This document shows, in pieces, positions 5,710 through 10,122 of a stretch of 10,122 nt of DNA (positions are counted from its first letter, which is position 1; the number at the start of each line of letters is the position of its first letter). The stretch covers positions 1-10,122 of the forward strand of contig JASLBZ010000228.1 of the NCBI GenBank assembly GCA_030146285.1, given 5' to 3'. The notes beneath the pieces were generated by a model. The model was not told the DNA's origin. It saw nothing but the letters and a program-made list of their open reading frames with translations, and did not search any database. The position numbers and the translations under genes are program-made. Origin of the DNA: Neisseriaceae bacterium (lineage in GTDB: Bacteria > Pseudomonadota > Gammaproteobacteria > Burkholderiales > Neisseriaceae).

Positions 5710-6753
5710 ATGCCCAATAAAATTCTTATTGTATCCCCATCTTGGATTGGCGATTGCGTGATGTCTCAGCCCATGCTCGTTGCCATCAAACAGCAACAGC
5801 CTGATGCTCACATTGATGTGTATGCGCCCAAATGGTCACAAGCTGTGTATGAGCGCATGCCTGAAGTGGATGGCATCCTGACCAATCCTTACGGACATGG
5901 TGCCATTAAATTATGGCAACGCTACCAAGATGGCCGCAACTTGCGCAAAAGCCATTACGACCAAGTTATTGTTTTGCCTGGTTCGTTAAAATCGGCTTTG
6001 GTGCCTTTTTTTGCCAAAATCAAAACCCGAACCGGCTTTGTTGGCGAGTCTCGTCACGGCCTGTTAAACGACATTCGTGTATTGGATGAGCAAGTATTGC
6101 CCATGATGGTCGAGCGTTATGCTTCTTTGGCATACCCTAAAAACAGCGTATTACCCACGCCACTGCCCTATCCTGCCTTATTGAGTCGACCAGAGAATCA
6201 ACAAAAAGCAGTGCAAGATTTGGGTTTAAACACCCAACGTGAAGCTGTTGGCCTTTGTCCGGGAGCTGAATATGGTCCAGCCAAACGCTGGCCTGTTTCA
6301 CACTTTATTGATTTGGCTAAAAAATGCGTTGCTGAGGGTTTGCAAGTGTGGATTTTTGGGTCAGCCAAAGATGCATCGATTGCCCAAGCCATACAAGCAG
6401 CCGTACCAGAACACTGCGTTGATTTATGTGGGCAAACCAGCTTAGGTCAAGCCATTGATTTGATTGCTAAGACATGCTTTGTCGTTTGCAATGATTCTGG
6501 CTTGATGCACGTGGCTGCATCCTTAAATCGACCTTTAGTCTGCATTTATGGCTCTTCCAGCCCTCACCACACACCGCCCTTATCAGATAAGGCTGCCATA
6601 GCAACACTGAATTTGCCTTGCAGCCCTTGTTTTGAGCGCGTTTGTCCCTTAGGACATACCGATTGCTTGAATAAGTTAATGCCAGAAATGGTTTGGCAAA
6701 TGGTAGAAAGCCTGATCAAAGTCAACCACGGCAAAATCACTTTAATCCATTAG
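5710..6753 (+). CDS. waaF: ADP-heptose:LPS heptosyltransferase II
   Basis: WaaF (RfaF) transfers the second L-glycero-D-manno-heptose onto heptose I of the LPS inner core at the cytoplasmic face of the inner membrane, using the ADP-heptose made by HldA and HldD. It is a GT9 (GT-B fold) enzyme of normal length, 347 residues. The N-terminal SPSWIGD (9-15) carries the proposed catalytic D15. The C-terminal nucleotide-sugar domain shows LCPGAEYGPAKRWP (182-195), the heptosyltransferase hallmark, and NDSGLMHVAAS (261-271). A cysteine group, C304/C307/C312/C319, near PCSPCFERVCPLGH fits WaaF rather than WaaC. No clear ribosome site precedes the ATG, only 8 nt after the zinc-finger stop, so translational coupling is likely. 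Its stop codon lies within the -35 box of the candidate trxB promoter. Confidence 0.95.
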   Translation: MPNKILIVSPSWIGDCVMSQPMLVAIKQQQPDAHIDVYAPKWSQAVYERMPEVDGILTNPYGHGAIKLWQRYQDGRNLRKSHYDQVIVLPGSLKSALVPFFAKIKTRTGFVGESRHGLLNDIRVLDEQVLPMMVERYASLAYPKNSVLPTPLPYPALLSRPENQQKAVQDLGLNTQREAVGLCPGAEYGPAKRWPVSHFIDLAKKCVAEGLQVWIFGSAKDASIAQAIQAAVPEHCVDLCGQTSLGQAIDLIAKTCFVVCNDSGLMHVAASLNRPLVCIYGSSSPHHTPPLSDKAAIATLNLPCSPCFERVCPLGHTDCLNKLMPEMVWQMVESLIKVNHGKITLIH

Positions 6754-6778
6754 ACATGACTAACCATTTGCGTACAAT
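6751..6778 (+). promoter_or_regulatory. Candidate promoter of trxB
   Basis: TAGACA (6751-6756) and TACAAT (6773-6778), each one base from consensus, are 16 nt apart. The -35 box includes the waaF stop codon. Transcription would start near 6785, giving a leader of about 34 nt. This is among the best promoter matches in the window. Confidence 0.55.
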
Positions 6779-6782
6779 GGTT
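6762..6782. repeat. Inverted repeat over the trxB -10 box, possible operator
   Basis: AACCATT (6762-6768) and AATGGTT (6776-6782) are exact inverted copies separated by seven bases. The right arm overlaps the -10 box TACAAT, so a bound dimer would block RNA polymerase. As RNA it would be mostly upstream of the start site, so a DNA operator is the more natural reading. The regulator is unknown. Confidence 0.45.
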
Positions 6783-6818
6783 GCCAACCTTAACATTTGA
6801 AATACGAAAGATAACACC

Positions 6819-7766
6819 ATGAGCGAAAGCAAACACCTTCCATTGATTATTTTAGGCTCAGGTCCTGCTGGTTACACAGCAGCTGTTTATGCTGCGCGTG
6901 CAAACTTACAGCCAGCTTTGATTACTGGCATCGCTCAAGGCGGTCAACTCATGACCACCACCGATGTAGACAACTGGCCAGCTGAAGCCAATGGCATTGA
7001 AGGCCCTGAATTAATGTCTCGTTTTTTGGCTCATGCTGAACGCTTTGGTACAGAAATGATTTATGACCACATTCACACTGTGGATGTGAACAAACGCCCA
7101 TTTACCTTAACAGGTGATATGGGTGTTTACACTTGTGATGCTTTGATTATTGCCACTGGCGCTTCTGCTAAATATTTGGGACTTCCTAGTGAAGAAGCAT
7201 TCATGGGCAAAGGTGTTTCTGCTTGTGCCACTTGCGATGGTTTCTTCTACAAAAACCAAGACGTGGCTGTGGTTGGTGGTGGCAACACTGCGCTAGAAGA
7301 AGCATTGTATTTGGCAAACATTGCCAAAACCGTGACCTTGATTCACCGTCGTGAAACCTTCCGTGCAGAAAAAATCATGGTTGATAAATTAATGCAACGC
7401 GTTGAAGAAGGCAAAATCATCTTAAAATTGAATAGCAATTTGGATGAAGTTTTGGGTGATGATTCTGGCGTGACTGGCGTTCGTTTGAAAAACAACGATG
7501 GCGTAACTGAAGATGTTGCGCTAACAGGCGTATTCATTGCGATTGGTCACAATCCGAACACAGACATTTTCAAAGGTCAATTGAATATGGACGAGACCGG
7601 TTACTTGATTACCCAAGGTGGTCGTGAAGGCAATGCCACTCAAACCAGTATCGAAGGTATTTTTGCAGCAGGCGATGTGCAAGATCACATTTACCGCCAA
7701 GCCATTACCAGTGCGGCCAGTGGTTGTCAGGCAGCCTTAGATGCTGAACGTTTCTTAGACAAATAA
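6819..7766 (+). CDS. trxB: Thioredoxin-disulfide reductase
   Basis: TrxB reduces thioredoxin with NADPH through FAD and a redox-active disulfide in the cytoplasm. The 315-residue length is standard. The FAD-binding GSGPAG is at 13-18, the redox centre CATC at 136-139 (C136/C139), the NADPH-binding GGGNTA at 153-158 with HRR (176-178) for the 2'-phosphate, and the C-terminal FAD motif AAGDVQDHIYRQ at 283-294. All match low-molecular-weight thioredoxin reductase, and no N- or C-terminal extension is present. The ATG at 6819 has only a modest ribosome site (GAAAG about 9 nt upstream). It has its own candidate promoter and operator, and ends at the palindromic terminator shared with eptB. A 10-of-12 DUS-like stretch (AGGCAGCCTTAG, 7729-7740) lies near its 3' end and may be chance. 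Confidence 0.97.
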   Translation: MSESKHLPLIILGSGPAGYTAAVYAARANLQPALITGIAQGGQLMTTTDVDNWPAEANGIEGPELMSRFLAHAERFGTEMIYDHIHTVDVNKRPFTLTGDMGVYTCDALIIATGASAKYLGLPSEEAFMGKGVSACATCDGFFYKNQDVAVVGGGNTALEEALYLANIAKTVTLIHRRETFRAEKIMVDKLMQRVEEGKIILKLNSNLDEVLGDDSGVTGVRLKNNDGVTEDVALTGVFIAIGHNPNTDIFKGQLNMDETGYLITQGGREGNATQTSIEGIFAAGDVQDHIYRQAITSAASGCQAALDAERFLDK

Positions 7767-7791
7767 ATAACTTTCTTGTCTTCAATGATAC

Positions 7792-7826
7792 AAAAAGGGC
7801 TTTAGCAATTGCTAAAGCCCTTTTTT
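7792..7826. terminator. Bidirectional terminator between trxB and eptB
   Basis: A perfect 34-bp palindrome spans 7792-7825: five A, GGGCTTTAGC, AATT, GCTAAAGCCC, five T. Each strand gives a GC-rich stem followed by a U-run, so it ends both trxB (26 nt after its stop) and the convergent eptB (9 nt after its stop). It carries no DUS, unlike the hldD terminator. Confidence 0.92.
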
Positions 7827-7834
7827 ATTTTTTC

Positions 7835-9523
7835 TTACTTCACATCTGAAACTGTTGCTTCACAAGCATTGTTCTTGGCATGAATGCCACCGTTAGGTGA
7901 TGTATAACCCAAGCAGCCTAACACGGTATCAAAAATGGCTTCATGTCGATGCGTCGCACCTGTTGCTGCCAATTGTTTTAATTGATTAAAATTCTTTTGG
8001 TTTTGTTCTGATTCAAGGTATTGATCAGAAGCCCAAACCATCATGGGAGAGCGAAACTGCTCAGCAGGTGCAACATTGCGTGGTGTGCCATGTAAATGGT
8101 AATTGTCCGCAATGGATTCCCCATGATCGGCTGCATAAAAAACAATGGCTTTTTTGTCTCTGACCTGATTAATCACCTCATGAATAATGTAATCAGTGTA
8201 CAAAACACTGTTATCGTAAGCATTAATTAACTGCTCTTTATTACAAGAAGCATCCACACCCATGCACTCGGGTTGGTATTTTGCAAACTCCCGTGGATAA
8301 CGCATAGAATAAAGATAATGCGAACCTTTGGTGTGCAATACAACCAAGTGCTTGCCATTGGGGTGTCGTTTCACAGAGTCTGTAACCTTGTCCACCAACA
8401 ATATATCACTGACTGGTTTGCCTTCATTCTGCTTTTCTGAGGCAATCATTTCTCGAAACATATAATCATCGGCAGCAATGCTCTTATAAAACCAAGTTTC
8501 ACTTTGCATCGCATACAATTCAGAAGAAAAACCCAAGCCTTTTAAGACTGCAAAAATATTTTTTTCCAATAAGGTTCTTTGTTCATTATCCGATGCACCA
8601 CCTTCACGCACGAACATGCAGCGCATTGAAAGCTTGGTTGATGTATCACAAGAATGCCCTTTCATCGCCACCAAGTTTTTTTCTTTAGCCAAAAGTGGTG
8701 TGGTATCTCGTTCATAGCCAAGCATACCCATGTGGTCCCAACGGGTGGTTTCACCCAGGACAAAAATCACATAAGTGTCATCAATGCCTTCTGGTGCAAC
8801 ATAGGTAAATTTTTCTAAAGGATCAAGCAATTCAGAGCCATCTTTTTGTTCTTGGTACTGGGTATACACAAACAAGCCCAAACCAGACAACCAATTCGAT
8901 GGCACATAAGAATGGGCAACCAAACCACCATAGCTTGGCAAATCAACATTGGATTTTTGTGCTACTTCATCTCGTTTGTTATCAATGTAATCAATGGGCT
9001 TCCATACCAACAACACACATGCCAACAAAACCAAAGAAGGCGTTAAACGTTTGCCTTTGCTTTTTAGCTGCTCAAGATAAGTGTCCTGTAGGCTGTTTTT
9101 CCAAATCAACCAAAGTGGCAATGCGCTCATGAGAAAAAGCCAAATGACAAACTTAAAGCCCACCACCTCTTTTGATAAATCAATGTCTGTTGTCATGGCT
9201 GCGGCAATAATGCCATAACCAATGGTGACATTGAAAAATGCCATGTAATAACTTGCAATGACAGACATGACCAAGAAAAAAGATGCCATGATGCGAAAGA
9301 ACAAACGGCCGCCCAGCGAGGTTATTCGCATCAAGAAGAAAGTCAGTAGCACGCTGATAAACAGCTCAATCACAAATGCACCAACAGCTGTTGAGTCAAT
9401 GGCTTCAGAATGAAAAAGAAATTGTGCTTTTCGATAAAAAATCGCAATATTAAGAATAAATCCAATGTAAATGGCCAACAGCCACGACAGTTTGGATTGT
9501 GATAAAGAACGCAAAAACATCAT
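7835..9523 (-). CDS. eptB: Phosphoethanolamine transferase, EptB type
   Basis: EptB moves phosphoethanolamine from phosphatidylethanolamine to the outer Kdo of LPS at the periplasmic face of the inner membrane. Five N-terminal membrane helices (about 12-31, 47-65, 74-97, 123-141, 161-175) precede an alkaline-phosphatase-like domain. Zinc and catalytic residues are visible: E258 in GETTRWDHMG, nucleophile T296 in CDTSTKLSMRC with C292/C302 likely a disulfide, H402 in TKGSH, D466/H467 in ADHGES and H478 in HGTP. GYERDTTP, CDTSTKLS, KGSHYLYSMRYPR and GCLGYTSP match E. coli EptB as I remember it far better than EptA or EptC. I start at ATG 9523 (562 residues, TTGGGG ribosome site 9 nt upstream), aligning with EptB's N-terminus; a TTG at 9538 would add five residues. 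Related lipid A enzymes cannot be fully excluded as substrate class. Confidence 0.92.
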   Translation of the reverse strand: MMFLRSLSQSKLSWLLAIYIGFILNIAIFYRKAQFLFHSEAIDSTAVGAFVIELFISVLLTFFLMRITSLGGRLFFRIMASFFLVMSVIASYYMAFFNVTIGYGIIAAAMTTDIDLSKEVVGFKFVIWLFLMSALPLWLIWKNSLQDTYLEQLKSKGKRLTPSLVLLACVLLVWKPIDYIDNKRDEVAQKSNVDLPSYGGLVAHSYVPSNWLSGLGLFVYTQYQEQKDGSELLDPLEKFTYVAPEGIDDTYVIFVLGETTRWDHMGMLGYERDTTPLLAKEKNLVAMKGHSCDTSTKLSMRCMFVREGGASDNEQRTLLEKNIFAVLKGLGFSSELYAMQSETWFYKSIAADDYMFREMIASEKQNEGKPVSDILLVDKVTDSVKRHPNGKHLVVLHTKGSHYLYSMRYPREFAKYQPECMGVDASCNKEQLINAYDNSVLYTDYIIHEVINQVRDKKAIVFYAADHGESIADNYHLHGTPRNVAPAEQFRSPMMVWASDQYLESEQNQKNFNQLKQLAATGATHRHEAIFDTVLGCLGYTSPNGGIHAKNNACEATVSDVK

Positions 9524-9571
9524 CAAGAAACACCCCAAGACACCTTGTTTGATTTCAACAAGATAATCTAA

Positions 9572-9591
9572 TTTATATTTGTTTATATTTG
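9572..9591. repeat. Tandem 10-bp direct repeat over the eptB promoter
   Basis: TTTATATTTG occurs twice head to tail (9572-9581, 9582-9591). One helical turn per unit is the geometry used by dimeric response regulators binding in tandem. It covers the -10 box and most of the spacer of the eptB promoter, where binding would repress. Low sequence complexity makes chance duplication possible. Confidence 0.45.
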
Positions 9592-9600
9592 GAAAATCAA
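9572..9600 (-). promoter_or_regulatory. Candidate promoter of eptB
   Basis: On the minus strand TTGATT (9600-9595) and TATAAA (9577-9572) are exactly 17 nt apart, a good sigma-70 match. Transcription would begin near 9565 and leave a leader of about 40 nt before the ATG at 9523. The spacer and -10 are built from a direct repeat (9572-9591). Confidence 0.5.
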
Positions 9601-9799
9601 AATACAGTAAATGCTGGTTTAAAATATTTTGTATGACTCAGATTATCCTACCAAACAGCTATTTTTGCATAATACAATTTGATTCTTTTTGCCATTTTCA
9701 GCCTTCACTTGCCAATATCCACAAGCGCTGGGCGAAACTTTCTTTTTTGCCGATTTCACCTTATATTAATATTGGGTATTCATTCATGCACACGATCTT
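9601..9799. other. Gene-free spacer between divergent eptB and cca
   Basis: No frame with a ribosome site or protein-like composition was found. The stretch is AT-rich with a 10-bp palindrome ATATTAATAT (9763-9772) and no terminator or DUS. It separates the two outward-facing promoters. Confidence 0.45.
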
Positions 9800-9829
9800 T
9801 TGTCCACGAGCCAGAAACCTTGTTACAAT
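9800..9829 (+). promoter_or_regulatory. Candidate promoter of cca
   Basis: TTGTCC (9800-9805) and TACAAT (9824-9829) are 18 nt apart, and TGT directly before the latter makes an extended -10. Transcription would start near 9836, about 35 nt before the cca ATG. Confidence 0.5.
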
Positions 9830-9870
9830 TTAAATTTGGTGGTGATTCAACAATGATTAAGGGGTGCGCA

Positions 9871-10122
9871 ATGCAAATTTATCTGGTTGGTGGTGCGGTA
9901 CGAGATGCACTTTTGAATCGCCCAACTCATGACCGAGACTGGGTCGTTGTCGGAGCCAAAGTTGAGGATTTGTTATCACAAGGTTATTTGGCTGTTGGGC
10001 AGGATTTCCCCGTTTTTCTGCACCCCAAAACCAAAGAAGAATATGCGCTGGCCAGAACCGAACGCAAAACGGCAGCTGGCTACAAAGGCTTTCAGGTGGA
10101 TGCCTCACAAACTGTCAGTTTA
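9871..10122 (+). CDS. cca: CCA-adding tRNA nucleotidyltransferase, N-terminal part (cut by right edge)
   Basis: Cca builds or repairs the 3' CCA end of tRNAs from CTP and ATP without a template. The 84 visible residues are the start of the class II nucleotidyltransferase head: YLVGGAVRD (4-12), the metal-binding DxD in DRDWVVVG (D21, D23), DFPVFLHP (45-52), and ALARTERK (59-66), all typical of gammaproteobacterial/betaproteobacterial Cca. The frame is open to the window edge. The ATG at 9871 has AAGGGG 6 nt upstream; an in-frame ATG at 9853 lies before that site and is less likely. C-terminal features, such as the presence of an HD phosphohydrolase domain, cannot be judged from here. Confidence 0.96.
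   Translation, partial: MQIYLVGGAVRDALLNRPTHDRDWVVVGAKVEDLLSQGYLAVGQDFPVFLHPKTKEEYALARTERKTAAGYKGFQVDASQTVSL

Noticed and set aside
9579..9833. 84-residue plus-strand frame between eptB and cca
   Set aside because: Composition is that of AT-rich spacer, no ribosome site, overlaps both candidate promoters.
9857..10108. Minus-strand frame opposite cca
   Set aside because: Shadow of the conserved cca reading frame.
1..10122. Novel defence system, prophage, insertion sequence, CRISPR array or toxin-antitoxin pair
   Set aside because: All complete genes belong to known housekeeping or LPS families; no transposase, repeat-spacer pattern or small paired genes were seen.

Overview
This is a chromosomal, mostly housekeeping window from a fairly AT-rich Gram-negative bacterium, very probably a member of the Neisseriaceae. 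Two things point there. The gene order lapA-lapB-pyrF-hldA-hldD, with a stand-alone heptose kinase, matches what I recall from Neisseria. The window also carries an exact AGGCAGCCTGAA, which I recall as one of the Neisseriaceae DNA uptake sequence (DUS) dialects (Kingella-type), placed inside a terminator hairpin as neisserial DUS often are. The genus cannot be fixed from this window.

Layout. 1-371 (-) is the start of an unrecognised protein that runs off the left edge. 666-4950 (-) is one compact five-gene operon, in transcription order lapA, lapB, pyrF, hldA, hldD; gaps are 27, 3 and 11 nt, then an ATGA overlap, and a terminator follows hldD. 4951-5503 is a long gene-free stretch with divergent candidate promoters and three hairpins. 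5504-7766 (+) holds a small zinc-finger gene, waaF (heptosyltransferase II) and trxB (thioredoxin reductase, with its own candidate promoter). A 34-bp perfect palindrome at 7792-7825 ends both trxB and the convergent gene. 7835-9523 (-) is an EptB-type phosphoethanolamine transferase. 9871-10122 (+) is the start of cca, cut by the right edge.

Shared theme. Much of the window concerns the lipopolysaccharide inner core. HldA and HldD make the ADP-heptose donor, WaaF adds the second heptose, an EptB-like enzyme decorates Kdo/core with phosphoethanolamine, and LapA/LapB are envelope proteins linked to LPS supply and LpxC control. PyrF (pyrimidines), TrxB (thiol redox) and Cca (tRNA ends) are unrelated housekeeping genes.

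I found no insertion sequence, prophage, CRISPR array, tRNA, rRNA or novel defence system. The items most worth a second look are non-coding: DUS-bearing hairpins (one without an obvious gene to terminate), palindromes or direct repeats over the candidate promoters of trxB, eptB and the unknown left-edge gene, and the structured 553-nt leader region.
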